Assembly: GCA_029940475.1 (NCBI GenBank)
Contig: JAPYUT010000035.1
Span: 1 to 39,230 of the forward strand
Length of the DNA: 39,230 bases
Direction of reading: 5' to 3'
From: Verrucomicrobiales bacterium
GTDB taxonomy: Bacteria; Verrucomicrobiota; Verrucomicrobiia; Verrucomicrobiales; DEV007
Below, in pieces: positions 18,041-26,787 of this stretch. The translations under genes and the position numbers were made by a program. Numbering within the stretch: the first letter of the stretch is position 1; every line of letters starts with the position of its first letter. The notes beneath the pieces were generated by a model. It did not search any database. It saw nothing but the letters and a program-made list of their open reading frames with translations, and had not been told where the DNA came from.

Positions 18041-18201
18041 GACGGCGCCGATTGGCCGTTGTTTGGGGGTAGGTGCGGGAATTGCCGTGGTGTTCAGCCA
18101 AAGGGAATCCATTTTGCTTGAAAAGAAGGCATTTTAATCGCAACCTGTCCCCCCGGGAAACTAATGCCCCGGCAATTTTACAGGCAACCACCTCTGCAAC
18201 C

Positions 18202-18792
18202 ATGATCAATCGCAATATTGTTACCGTTTTCATCGCCCTTGTATTTCTGATGCCTTGTGTAAGCGCGCAGGTAATGAAAGTCGGCATCGTCGATATGAAC
18301 CGTGTATTCGCCGAGTATTACAAGACCAAGAATGCCGAGCAGGATGTGAATGATCAGAAGGAACTGGCGAAGAAGGAACTGGAGGGACGCAACATCCGCT
18401 ATAAGGAACTGATTGAGAAATATCAGCTTTTGGCAAAGCAGATCAAGGATCCAGCCATAACCGTAGAACTTCGTGCACAGAAACAGGAGGAAGCGAAGGC
18501 GATTGCCTCTGAGGCCCGAAGTCTTGAGCGCGAAAAAAAGGAATTTGCCGATCGACGGCAGCGAATGCTGCTTACTGAGGTTGATCGTGCCCGCAAGGCG
18601 ATCATCGAGGAGATCCAGGATTTAGTGAAGGCTACTGCCAAGCAGCGCAATTATGACATTGTTTTCGACAAGTCAGGGGTTGGCACTCGAGGTATTCCGT
18701 TCCTGCTCCACTCGAAGGATGCCGTTAATTTTAGTGAGGCCATCATCGAAGAATTGAATAAAGATGCACCGGCGCCAAAGCCGGCCGAATAG
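18202..18792 (+). CDS. OmpH/Skp-family periplasmic chaperone
   Basis: The protein is a Skp/OmpH-like chaperone for outer-membrane proteins in transit, 196 residues from ATG at 18202. That start is chosen because a signal peptide (MINRNIVTVFIALVFLMPCVSAQ) begins there; the longer frame to 18073 adds a non-typical leader. The mature start MKVGIVDMNRVFAEYYKTKNAEQDV is the standard OmpH opening. A long Lys/Glu-rich coiled coil follows (residues about 45-140) and then the C-terminal strand region NYDIVFDKSGVGTRGIPFLLHS. It lies between bamA and lpxD, its usual position. Confidence 0.92.
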   Translation: MINRNIVTVFIALVFLMPCVSAQVMKVGIVDMNRVFAEYYKTKNAEQDVNDQKELAKKELEGRNIRYKELIEKYQLLAKQIKDPAITVELRAQKQEEAKAIASEARSLEREKKEFADRRQRMLLTEVDRARKAIIEEIQDLVKATAKQRNYDIVFDKSGVGTRGIPFLLHSKDAVNFSEAIIEELNKDAPAPKPAE

Positions 18793-18825
18793 TTTATCCT
18801 TCTCCGGGGGGATTCCCTCCGTTCT

Positions 18826-19878
18826 GTGCAGATCGAAATCCGCGAACTCGCCGAAAGGCTTGCTGCTGAGCCCATTAATCCTTTGCCGGCTGATGGGGTC
18901 ATAAGCTCTCTTGCCGCGCTAAGTGATGCCGGGCCTGAGGATCTTTCTTTTTTTCATCACCGTCGTTACCTTGACGACCTGAAGGGCACCCGTGCCGGCG
19001 CTGTATTGGTTGCCCGGGACTTTAATGAGGATGTCAGCCATGTGCCTTTATTGAAGGTGGACAGTCCATCATTGGCCTTTGATGCTGCGGCAAGGGAATT
19101 ATTTGGCACAGGGACAGTGGAGATTACGCAAGGGGTGCATGCCACTGCCGTGGTGGCTGATGACGTTGCATTTGATCCGGCCAATACTTCCATTGGAGCC
19201 CATGCGGTGGTGGGGGCGGGTTCCATAATCGGTGATGCTTCAGTCATTGGCGAGGGGGTCAGCATTGGCTGTGGTGCCCGGATCGGCAATGAATGTCATA
19301 TTTATCCCAACACGACGCTTTATGATCGAACCGTTATTGGGGAGCGGGTCATTATACACTCCGGGGCAGTCCTTGGTGCGGATGGTTTTGGTTTCGAATT
19401 TGACGGGGAGGTTCACAGGAAAATTACACACTTTGGATTTGTCCAGATTGATGATGATGTTGAAATCGGAGCCAATACCACCATTGACAGGGGGAGGTTC
19501 GGAAGAACCCGGGTAGGCGAGGGAACCAAGATTGATAACCTTGTTCAGATTGGGCATAACGTGACGATTGGCAAGTGTTGCATTATTGTCGCTGATTCCG
19601 CGATTGCCGGCAGTAGCCGGCTGGGAGATCACGTGACGCTGGCGGCACAGGTGGGCGTGGCAGGTCACATCGAGATCGGTTCATTCAGTGTCTTGATTGC
19701 CCGCACGGGTGTCACCAAGAATCTTCCCGGCGGTAATCCACAGAAACCGGCCTTTTATTCCGGGTTTCCCGCAGGTCCCGTCGAGCGTATTCGCAAGGAG
19801 ATGGTCTATCCCCGGAAAGTGCCTGATTTACTCAGGCGCTTAAGGGTAATTGAAGGCAAACTTGCCGAGCAAGAGTGA
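18826..19878 (+). CDS. lpxD: UDP-3-O-acylglucosamine N-acyltransferase
   Basis: LpxD adds the second hydroxyacyl chain in lipid A synthesis. The 350-residue protein has the N-terminal uridine-binding domain (DLSFFHHRRYLDDL), then a left-handed beta-helix of hexapeptide repeats (IGAHAVVGAGSIIGDASVIG and onward). The catalytic His244 lies in NLVQIGHNVTIG, and the C-terminus has the usual FYSGFPAGPVERIRKE segment. It starts with GTG at 18826, 33 nt after the skp-like stop, completing the bamA-skp-lpxD operon. lpxA and fabZ do not follow; a convergent gene does. Its presence implies the organism makes lipid A-type lipopolysaccharide. Confidence 0.95.
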   Translation: MQIEIRELAERLAAEPINPLPADGVISSLAALSDAGPEDLSFFHHRRYLDDLKGTRAGAVLVARDFNEDVSHVPLLKVDSPSLAFDAAARELFGTGTVEITQGVHATAVVADDVAFDPANTSIGAHAVVGAGSIIGDASVIGEGVSIGCGARIGNECHIYPNTTLYDRTVIGERVIIHSGAVLGADGFGFEFDGEVHRKITHFGFVQIDDDVEIGANTTIDRGRFGRTRVGEGTKIDNLVQIGHNVTIGKCCIIVADSAIAGSSRLGDHVTLAAQVGVAGHIEIGSFSVLIARTGVTKNLPGGNPQKPAFYSGFPAGPVERIRKEMVYPRKVPDLLRRLRVIEGKLAEQE

Positions 19879-19918
19879 CTTTTGTGTTCGAAAGGCACTT
19901 GCGGTAAAGTCCGGGTAG

Positions 19919-21280
19919 TCATCCAATCATTATTTCGCGCTTGGGTTCGGCGATGACCACTTCGGTTTCCGGCACACGATTACTGATTTCCTGCTTCATC
20001 CACTTCACGGCCGGCCGGTCACCATGGACGAGGACAGTCATTTCCGGTTTCAACCTGTCGACATAGTCGATAAGACTCTCACGTGGAGCATGGCCGCTGA
20101 AGTCAAAGCTTGCCACGGCACATTCGCGTTTTACCGGGTCGTGACGTATATCAAGCTGGATTTCTTCACCCCGCTTGGAATTGAGGACTTGTGCAAGAGG
20201 TGAGGCCGGGTGGGCATAACCGACGGCGGCAACAAGATTCCTTGGATTCTGGATAAACTGTCGGGCCAGCCGATTTGACATTGTTCGTTCGCTCATCATG
20301 CCGCTGGACAGCGCGTAGATGTTGCCTCCAGTGAGTTCCGGCATTTCTCCGCGCCGTCCCGGAGTGGTCAACAGGCCCCTGGTGCGCATCATGTGCATGC
20401 CGCGATGGTTGCGGCGCACCCGATTTGTGAAACGGTCATAGATTCCCGTCATCTTGACGCTTAACCCGCCAATATGGAAAGGCATCTCCCGGAGTTGTCG
20501 GGCAAGCTGCAGCTCGTGGAGCAGTGTCACGATTTCCTGGGTCTTCCCCATTGCAAACAGTGGGAGCATCACGGAGCCGCCCCGTGATAGACATTGTTCC
20601 ATTGAAGCCGCGAGACGTTGTCCCTCGGACCAACGGGTGTATTCGGAATCGCGGGGTAATTCACCGCGGGTGCACTCAAGAATCAGGACATCAATGCCGG
20701 ATTGCGGGAGAAGCGCCCCCCTGATGATTGACTGATCTTCGAAATGCAGGTCCCCGGAGTAGAGGATTTTTCGTCCTCCCGAGGTGATCAGCGATGAAAC
20801 CGCGCCCAGGACATGACCGGATTCATGAAATACACAGGTTGTTGACCCGGCGTCATCCAGGGCAAATGACTGGCAATTTTTCCGGGCCTGCCATCTTTTG
20901 CTTACCTGCCCGACCTCGCGGTGGGTGAATAGCGGATAATCCATGTTGCCGGTTTGCTCCCGCTTGAAGGTCATCACGTTCACTGAATTATGTAAAAGAG
21001 CTTCGGCGAGCACGGTGGTTGCCGCGCTCATGAATACAGGCATCTCGGGATGGAATCGCTGCACGACGGGCATTGCGCCGGAATGATCAAGGTGGGCGTG
21101 CGAGAGGATCGCTGCGTCAATTGAGCCGTAATCAATTCCCTCGAGGTCAGGCAGGGTATTTTCGCTTTCTTTCTTCGGATTCATGCCGGCATCGAGGAGG
21201 ATCCTGGTATCTCCGAGTGTAAGAAGATATGAATTCGCCCCTATTTCTATATCGCGTGCCAGGCTCTGAAATTGGATCAT
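19919..21280 (-). CDS. Beta-CASP metallo-beta-lactamase-fold ribonuclease-like protein
   Basis: The protein (453 residues) belongs to the beta-CASP branch of the metallo-beta-lactamase superfamily, which includes RNA-processing endo/exonucleases related to CPSF73. Metal-binding motifs are HAHLDHSG (residues about 60-67), the GHVLGAVSSL His, and YSGDLHFED. The beta-CASP cap contains LECTRGELPRDSE (motif A), SSGMMSERTMSNRL, the motif B region AVGYAHPASP, FSGHAPRESL, and the C-terminal VLVHGD. The substrate is presumably RNA by analogy. It is convergent with lpxD, with a 40-nt gap. Confidence 0.85.
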   Translation of the reverse strand: MIQFQSLARDIEIGANSYLLTLGDTRILLDAGMNPKKESENTLPDLEGIDYGSIDAAILSHAHLDHSGAMPVVQRFHPEMPVFMSAATTVLAEALLHNSVNVMTFKREQTGNMDYPLFTHREVGQVSKRWQARKNCQSFALDDAGSTTCVFHESGHVLGAVSSLITSGGRKILYSGDLHFEDQSIIRGALLPQSGIDVLILECTRGELPRDSEYTRWSEGQRLAASMEQCLSRGGSVMLPLFAMGKTQEIVTLLHELQLARQLREMPFHIGGLSVKMTGIYDRFTNRVRRNHRGMHMMRTRGLLTTPGRRGEMPELTGGNIYALSSGMMSERTMSNRLARQFIQNPRNLVAAVGYAHPASPLAQVLNSKRGEEIQLDIRHDPVKRECAVASFDFSGHAPRESLIDYVDRLKPEMTVLVHGDRPAVKWMKQEISNRVPETEVVIAEPKREIMIG

Positions 21281-21479
21281 GTGTATCAGGATAGTTGTTC
21301 GGCTTGTATTGCCGAGGTCTCCAGTGAATTTATGATGTACATTTGAAACACGGGGTCGAAGACCTTGCCCTACAGTTCGGAAAGGACGGGAAATTGATAT
21401 TCAGGCAATACGGATACCCTGCGGTTTATGAGTCACAGTTAGTCTTGCAAGCAGTGTCAATGGGTGGTTTGGATAGGAC

Positions 21480-23024
21480 ATGACGATGTGTTTAAAGTTT
21501 CTGTTGCTGAGTTTTTACCTGTTTGCCGGCGGGTTCCTGGCATTTGGCGCTGCGGGGGAGGAACGCCCAAACATCGTGCTGATCATGGCTGATGACCTGG
21601 GATTTTCTGACCTGGGTTGTTATGGTGGTGAGATCAATACTCCAAACCTGGATGCGCTGGCTGCCGGGGGATTGCGCTTTTCACAGTTCTACAATACCGC
21701 CAAGTGCCATTCTTCCCGGGTTGATTTGCTTACCGGTATTTATTGCGGGCAGGCCGGGTCCACTGCGTTGAATCGAGGTGTCACGATCGCCGAGGTACTT
21801 AAACCCTCAGGTTACTCGACAATCATGAGCGGCAAATGGCATCTGCAGAATGAGCCAACCGAGCGCGGATTTGAGCGTTACTTTGGTCATTTGAGCGGTG
21901 CTACCAACTTCTTTACCGGGGATAAGACCTTCCGTCTGGATGGCAAGCCTTTTGCGGTGCCGAAGAAAGGTTTCTACACTACCGATGCCATTACTGATTA
22001 CTCGATTCGTTTCGTCGATGAGGCGTTGCGGAAGGAGAGCAAGCCATTTTTCCTCTACGTTGCCTACAACGCGCCACATTACCCCTTGCAGGCTCCGAAG
22101 GAGGAGGTCATGAAATACCGGGGGAAATATCGCATCGGTTGGGATGAACTGCGTGAAAGGCGTTACAGGAAACAACTTGCTTTGGGGATGATTCCCGAAA
22201 AATGGGCCTTGAGCCCCAGACCCGCCGAGGTTTCCGCATGGTTGGAACTGAGCGATGAGAAGAAGGACTGGGAGGATTTCAGGATGTCAGCCTATGCCGG
22301 GATGGTGGATCGTCTTGACCAGCAGATCGGGCGCCTCGTGGCCCACCTCAAGGAAAAAGATGTTTTCGACAACACCCTGTTCATGTTTTGTTCTGACAAC
22401 GGGGCCTGTCCGTTTGAACGCACCCGCGGCAAGGACAAGATGCCGTGGGATCCTGAAAGCTACTGGACTTACGACAGCGGATGGGCACACGCCGGTAATA
22501 CTCCTTTCCGGTGGTATAAACAGAACCAGCATGAGGGCGGCATCAGCAGCCCGCTGATCGTTCACTGGCCGGCAGGATTGAAAGCAGGGAAGGGATCGAT
22601 TAGTCATCAACCCGCTCATTTAATTGATTTTATGGCCACCTGTATTGAACTGGCTGGAGCTGAATATCCAAAACGCAGTGGTGACCGGGTGATTGCCCCC
22701 CTGATGGGAAAATCGCTTGTGCCGGTACTCAGGGGGCAACAGCGCAAAGGACACGAGGTGCTTTATTTCCATTTTGGAAACAACCGTGCGATCAGGAAAG
22801 GCGACTGGAAGGTCGTCTCGGCACGCGGGGGTCCCTGGGAGTTGTATGACCTGCAAGCTGATCGCACCGAACTTAACAACCTGGCAACAGCAAAGCCGGA
22901 ACTGGCAGCTGAACTCAGTGCCCTGTGGCATGAGTTTGCCGAGAAGACGGATGGTCTGCCAGCTAAGCAGCGTGCACCGGTTTCAAGCAAGCGGAATGGC
23001 AAGAAGCGTCGCAATGCAGGCTAG
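21480..23024 (+). CDS. Secreted sulfatase 2 (CHSSR active-site motif)
   Basis: This exported type I sulfatase has 514 residues. A signal peptide (LLLSFYLFAGGFLAFGAAG) precedes the metal site LIMADDLGFSDLGCYGG (Asp38-39). The active-site block is NTAKCHSSRVDLLTG, with Cys76 as the predicted formylglycine residue; CHSSR differs from the classical CxPSR by having Ser at the Pro position. Also visible are SGKWHLQ, FFLYVAYNAPHYPLQAPKEE, the metal block MFCSDNGACPFE, and WYKQNQHEGGISSPLIVHWPAG. The tail is very basic (SSKRNGKKRRNAG). It is monocistronic and flanked by genes on the other strand. Confidence 0.92.
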   Translation: MTMCLKFLLLSFYLFAGGFLAFGAAGEERPNIVLIMADDLGFSDLGCYGGEINTPNLDALAAGGLRFSQFYNTAKCHSSRVDLLTGIYCGQAGSTALNRGVTIAEVLKPSGYSTIMSGKWHLQNEPTERGFERYFGHLSGATNFFTGDKTFRLDGKPFAVPKKGFYTTDAITDYSIRFVDEALRKESKPFFLYVAYNAPHYPLQAPKEEVMKYRGKYRIGWDELRERRYRKQLALGMIPEKWALSPRPAEVSAWLELSDEKKDWEDFRMSAYAGMVDRLDQQIGRLVAHLKEKDVFDNTLFMFCSDNGACPFERTRGKDKMPWDPESYWTYDSGWAHAGNTPFRWYKQNQHEGGISSPLIVHWPAGLKAGKGSISHQPAHLIDFMATCIELAGAEYPKRSGDRVIAPLMGKSLVPVLRGQQRKGHEVLYFHFGNNRAIRKGDWKVVSARGGPWELYDLQADRTELNNLATAKPELAAELSALWHEFAEKTDGLPAKQRAPVSSKRNGKKRRNAG

Positions 23025-23038
23025 CATTCCTGCATTGC
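23011..23038. terminator. Bidirectional 10-bp hairpin between convergent genes
   Basis: The perfect arms GCAATGCAGG and CCTGCATTGC flank an 8-nt loop that contains the sulfatase 2 TAG stop. The structure sits exactly where sulfatase 2 (+) meets the L,D-transpeptidase gene (-, stop at 23042). A symmetric hairpin in this place fits a two-way transcription end, although no T-run follows in either direction. Confidence 0.5.
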
Positions 23039-23041
23039 CGG

Positions 23042-24043
23042 TCAGCGTATTTCCACGGTTGCCCCGGGGCGGATAAGGGACGGCAACCGGATAACATCCC
23101 AGTTTGCCAGCCGAATACATCCCGCGCTGTGGGATCTGCCGATCGTGTGAGGCAGCGCCGTGCCGTGCAGGCCTATACCGGCCTTGTTCAGGCCGGCCCA
23201 GAAAATCCCGATTGGGCTGTTGGGGCCTGGCGGCAACTCGTGGAATTCATTGCTGCGTTTCCCGGTTTCCAGCATGCTTTTGTCCCAGCGGAATATGGGT
23301 GTGGTGATCATGTTCCACATTTTCCATTTACCGCGGTATATAAACCTTTCCTGGCCGGGCGTTATGGGAAAGGTGGCAATCAGTTTATTTTTTTCCCAGA
23401 TGGCGGCCAGTTTCTGAGAGGTGTCGACAATGATGATCCGCTTACTGAGTTTCCTGTCCCTTGGGAAGGATTTATTGACGGCTATATCTTCAATTGCAAA
23501 TGGCGTGACATTCGGAACCCTGAGGATTGAGCCGGCAATGACCTTTTCCCAGTTGACGGCCGGGTTGATCCTGGCCAGGAAGTAATTGTCAGTGTGGTAT
23601 CGTTCAGCGACAAATTCCTGAATTGACCGGTAGTAAAGATAATTGATCTTGGCTTGTTCCTCGGGTTCGTAGGGTACAGTCCCAACAAATTTAAAATCCC
23701 CTTCAGAGACAGTGTAAGTGGCGTAATTCTTTTTTATTAGGGTCCTTGATTCACTGAGTGCCTTCCGGTAGTTGTTGAATTCCAGTCCGAAAAGAACGTT
23801 GTAGTGGGCAACGGCCTTGCGTGTGAATTGCCCCATCAGCCCGTCTATTTTGCCCGGTCCAAAGGACTGTTCATCGAGAAAGATCTGCAAGCGGAGGATT
23901 TTCTCGGTTTCTGAATTTTCGGGTTCCGCGACAAAATCCCGTTCATTTTCCCTGGGTTTTGTGCTGCCAGGGGCAGAGGTGAGGCCTATGGCCAGGATTA
24001 CCAGGAAGCATAATAACGATCCTGGGATCAAGGTTGCGGCCAT
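23042..24043 (-). CDS. L,D-transpeptidase (YkuD domain)
   Basis: The protein is a periplasmic peptidoglycan cross-linking enzyme of 333 residues from ATG at 24043. That start is chosen because it begins with a hydrophobic export segment (LIPGSLLCFLVILAIGLTSA), and the longer frame overlaps the lysC end. An N-terminal peptidoglycan-binding-like helix (FLDEQSFGPGKIDGLMGQFTRKAV) is followed by a LysM-like region (VNWEKVIAGSILRVPNV) and the C-terminal YkuD domain. The catalytic motif is HGTALPHTIGRSHSAGCIRL, containing the conserved HSxGC with catalytic Cys. It lies just downstream of lysC on the same strand, possibly as the last gene of that unit. Confidence 0.9.
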   Translation of the reverse strand: MAATLIPGSLLCFLVILAIGLTSAPGSTKPRENERDFVAEPENSETEKILRLQIFLDEQSFGPGKIDGLMGQFTRKAVAHYNVLFGLEFNNYRKALSESRTLIKKNYATYTVSEGDFKFVGTVPYEPEEQAKINYLYYRSIQEFVAERYHTDNYFLARINPAVNWEKVIAGSILRVPNVTPFAIEDIAVNKSFPRDRKLSKRIIIVDTSQKLAAIWEKNKLIATFPITPGQERFIYRGKWKMWNMITTPIFRWDKSMLETGKRSNEFHELPPGPNSPIGIFWAGLNKAGIGLHGTALPHTIGRSHSAGCIRLANWDVIRLPSLIRPGATVEIR

Positions 24044-24110
24044 CACTGGTAATGGGCAGTAACGGCAGGTTGTTGAGGCATTCAAGTCCCGCTGTTTTTC
24101 AGGTTGCACC

Positions 24111-25328
24111 TTAGAGGTTGAAGGCTGTGTGCACCACGTTAGCCGCTTTATCAAGCTGGGTTTCGTCGATGGTCACTGCTGTCTTGATTTCTGAAGTCGA
24201 GATCATCTGGATGTTGATACCGTTGCTGGCAAGGGCTGAAAACATTTGGGCGGCGACACCCGAATGTGAGCGCATCCCGATGCCCACCACGCTGAGTTTT
24301 CCGATGCCACTGGTAGTCTCGATAAATACCGTCTTGCCGAGTTCTTCGACCAGCGGGTTAAGCGTTGCCTCTGCTTTAGTGAGATCTGAGTGGTGGAGGG
24401 TGAAGGAAATGTCAGTCTTGCCGGTTTTGGATACGTTCTGGACAATCATGTCGATGATGACCCCGGCAGCGGAGATCGCCTCAAAAATGCGGGCGGCAAC
24501 GCCCGGGGTGTCAGGGACGTTCTCTATGGTAACTTTTGCCTGTCCTCGTTCAATGCTCACGCCGCGGACGACGACAGCTTCCATGTTTGGGTGTTCTTGG
24601 GTCACGATTGTTCCTGGGTTATTGTTTAAACTACTGCGCACTTCAAAGCGAACATCGAATTTTTTCGCAAATTCAACGGAGCGTGATTGCATCACTCTTG
24701 ATCCGGACGATGCCATTTCCAACATTTCGTCATAGGCGATCTCGTCAATCTTACGTGCATCTGCGACCACGCGCGGATCGCATGTATACACGCCATCGAC
24801 ATCAGTCAGGATCTGGCAAAGGTCAGCCTTAATAGCTGCCGCCATCGCAATTGCCGTCAAGTCGGAGCCTCCCCGTCCCAAAGTGGTGATGCGCCCGTCC
24901 GGGCTTTTGCCCTGAAACCCGGCGATAATGACGATATGCTCGTCGTCGAGCAGCCGGTGCACTTCATCCGGCGTAATATTTGAGATCCTGGCCTTGGTAT
25001 GTTCACCGTCAGTGGCGATTCCAGCCTGTGCCCCTGTAAGGGAGATTGCCTTGCCTCCCATGGCATTGATTGCCATCGCGATGAGGGCGATGGTGGTTTG
25101 CTCACCGGTGGCCAGCAACACATCCATTTCCCTGGTGGTGGGTTGATGGCCCGGGGAAACCTGATCTGCCAGTTCAATGAGCCGGTTGGTGACACCTGCC
25201 ATTGCCGATACCACTGCGACCACGTGGTTGCCTGCCCTTTGTGTCTCAAGGATATGCCGTGCAACGCTGCGTATACGCTCAGGGGTACCGATCGAGGTGC
25301 CGCCGAATTTCTGGACGATCAAAGACAA
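24111..25328 (-). CDS. lysC: Aspartate kinase (aspartokinase)
   Basis: This enzyme phosphorylates aspartate, the first step to lysine, threonine and methionine. The 405-residue monofunctional form has the N-terminal kinase motif QKFGGTSIGTPERIR, GRGGSDLTAIAMAAAI, LTDVDGVYTCDPRVV, and two C-terminal ACT domains (VTIENVPDTPGVAARIFEAIS; SVVGIGMRSHSGVAAQMFSAL) that normally bind lysine and threonine as inhibitors. It is preceded by thrC (81 nt) and hom on the same strand, forming a threonine-branch cluster. Confidence 0.97.
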   Translation of the reverse strand: MSLIVQKFGGTSIGTPERIRSVARHILETQRAGNHVVAVVSAMAGVTNRLIELADQVSPGHQPTTREMDVLLATGEQTTIALIAMAINAMGGKAISLTGAQAGIATDGEHTKARISNITPDEVHRLLDDEHIVIIAGFQGKSPDGRITTLGRGGSDLTAIAMAAAIKADLCQILTDVDGVYTCDPRVVADARKIDEIAYDEMLEMASSGSRVMQSRSVEFAKKFDVRFEVRSSLNNNPGTIVTQEHPNMEAVVVRGVSIERGQAKVTIENVPDTPGVAARIFEAISAAGVIIDMIVQNVSKTGKTDISFTLHHSDLTKAEATLNPLVEELGKTVFIETTSGIGKLSVVGIGMRSHSGVAAQMFSALASNGINIQMISTSEIKTAVTIDETQLDKAANVVHTAFNL

Positions 25329-25409
25329 GAGGATGAGCTGTTAGCTGTGAGTTGCATGAAAATGGTATTATAGGGATTGCCGGGAGCATATCGCTAAAAA
25401 GGCGGGATG

Positions 25410-26774
25410 CTATCCTTTCAAGATGTTTTCCTCGAGGTAATCACGCACGGCGCCGCAGGTGGCCGGGAGGTTGGTAGTGACAGGCTGCCTTGCTTTTAGT
25501 GCTTCCAGTGCCGGATGTATTGACTGCTCATCGACAGCTTTCCGGATTGTCTCAGGAAACTTTGCCGGGTGTGCAGTGGCGAGGATGACAGTCGGGACGG
25601 CGGGATTGATGTCCTCGAAGCCGCATGCAGTATGTGGGTCAGGAAGATAGCCGAAGTTATCCCTGGCAGCCCTGATATTCCTGAGAATGCCATTGTCGGT
25701 AGTGCGCGTGGCGGTGAATTTCCCGGGTTGTAAGTCGGGCACTTCAACAGGATCCCCCGACTTTACCCTTGCCATGAGTCGTGAGGTCTGGTTCCCGTTT
25801 CCCCCGAGGTGATAGTGGAGAAACCGCTCAAAGTTCGAGGCTACCTGGATATCCATCGAGGGTGCCAGTGAATGCGAGAGGCGACCCGGTTGGTAACGAC
25901 CGCCGGTGAACAGGCGGTAAAGCAGGTCATTTTGATTGGTGGCCACGACGAAGCTCTCTACAGGAAGAGCCATGCGTGCAGTGAGCCAGCCGGCAAGAAC
26001 ATTCCCGAAATTCCCGGTTGGCACGACAAAGTGGAGCGGTTCCCGCTTGTTCTCCGGAAGTTGATTAAACGCGTGTATATAGTACACGCATTGTGCCAGG
26101 ATCCGCACAAGGTTGATTGAATTCACTGCCGAGAGGTTTGCGCGGGCCTTGAATTCCAGGTCACCAAAGAGTTCTTTAACGATGTTTTGCGCATCATCGA
26201 ATGATCCGTCGATGGCGATAGGGAATATGTTTCTTGCTCCTGTGCAGGTCATTTGCCGTTCCTGCAGTTCAGAAATCCTGCCTTGCGGGTAGAGGATGAA
26301 GACACGTGCATTTTCCTTGTGGGAAAGTCCGTTAATTGCCGCCGAACCGGTGTCACCCGAGGTGGCACCCAGGACATTGACAGGCATCCCGGTGCGCGAA
26401 ATCTGATCTTCAAAGAGGTTACCGACTAATTGCAGCCCGAAATCCTTGAATGCCAGGGTCGGGCCATGGAAGAGTTCGAGCACGAAGGTGTTGTCAGCAA
26501 TCTGAACCAGGGGGGCAGCGTTTTCGACATCAGGGAACGTCGAGTAAGAGCGTGCCATCAATGCATCGATCTCCCCGGGGGAATGATCGTCGTCAAAGAT
26601 CCTGAAGAATCTGGCTGCCAGTTCGGGGTAGGGAAGAGGTCCTTCACGAATTAGCGAAGAGATGTCGGGCAGTGATTCAGGTATGTAGAGCCCGCCGTCA
26701 GGTGCCATGCCGGCGGCGAATGTCTTGGCAAAGCCAAGTGGCGGTGATTCGCCTCTTGTTGAAAGGAAACGCAA
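25410..26774 (-). CDS. thrC: Threonine synthase
   Basis: This PLP enzyme converts O-phosphohomoserine to threonine. It has 454 residues. The N-terminal MRFLSTRGESPPLGFAKTFAAGMAPDGGLYIPE is diagnostic, the PLP lysine is in GPTLAFKDFGLQLVGN, and the substrate and phosphate region reads VLGATSGDTGSAAINGLSH. The C-terminus shows PTVILATAHPAKFPE. hom lies 13 nt upstream on the same strand; lysC is downstream. Homoserine kinase (thrB) is not in the window. Confidence 0.97.
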   Translation of the reverse strand: MRFLSTRGESPPLGFAKTFAAGMAPDGGLYIPESLPDISSLIREGPLPYPELAARFFRIFDDDHSPGEIDALMARSYSTFPDVENAAPLVQIADNTFVLELFHGPTLAFKDFGLQLVGNLFEDQISRTGMPVNVLGATSGDTGSAAINGLSHKENARVFILYPQGRISELQERQMTCTGARNIFPIAIDGSFDDAQNIVKELFGDLEFKARANLSAVNSINLVRILAQCVYYIHAFNQLPENKREPLHFVVPTGNFGNVLAGWLTARMALPVESFVVATNQNDLLYRLFTGGRYQPGRLSHSLAPSMDIQVASNFERFLHYHLGGNGNQTSRLMARVKSGDPVEVPDLQPGKFTATRTTDNGILRNIRAARDNFGYLPDPHTACGFEDINPAVPTVILATAHPAKFPETIRKAVDEQSIHPALEALKARQPVTTNLPATCGAVRDYLEENILKG

Positions 26775-26787
26775 GGGCTGGAGGGGA

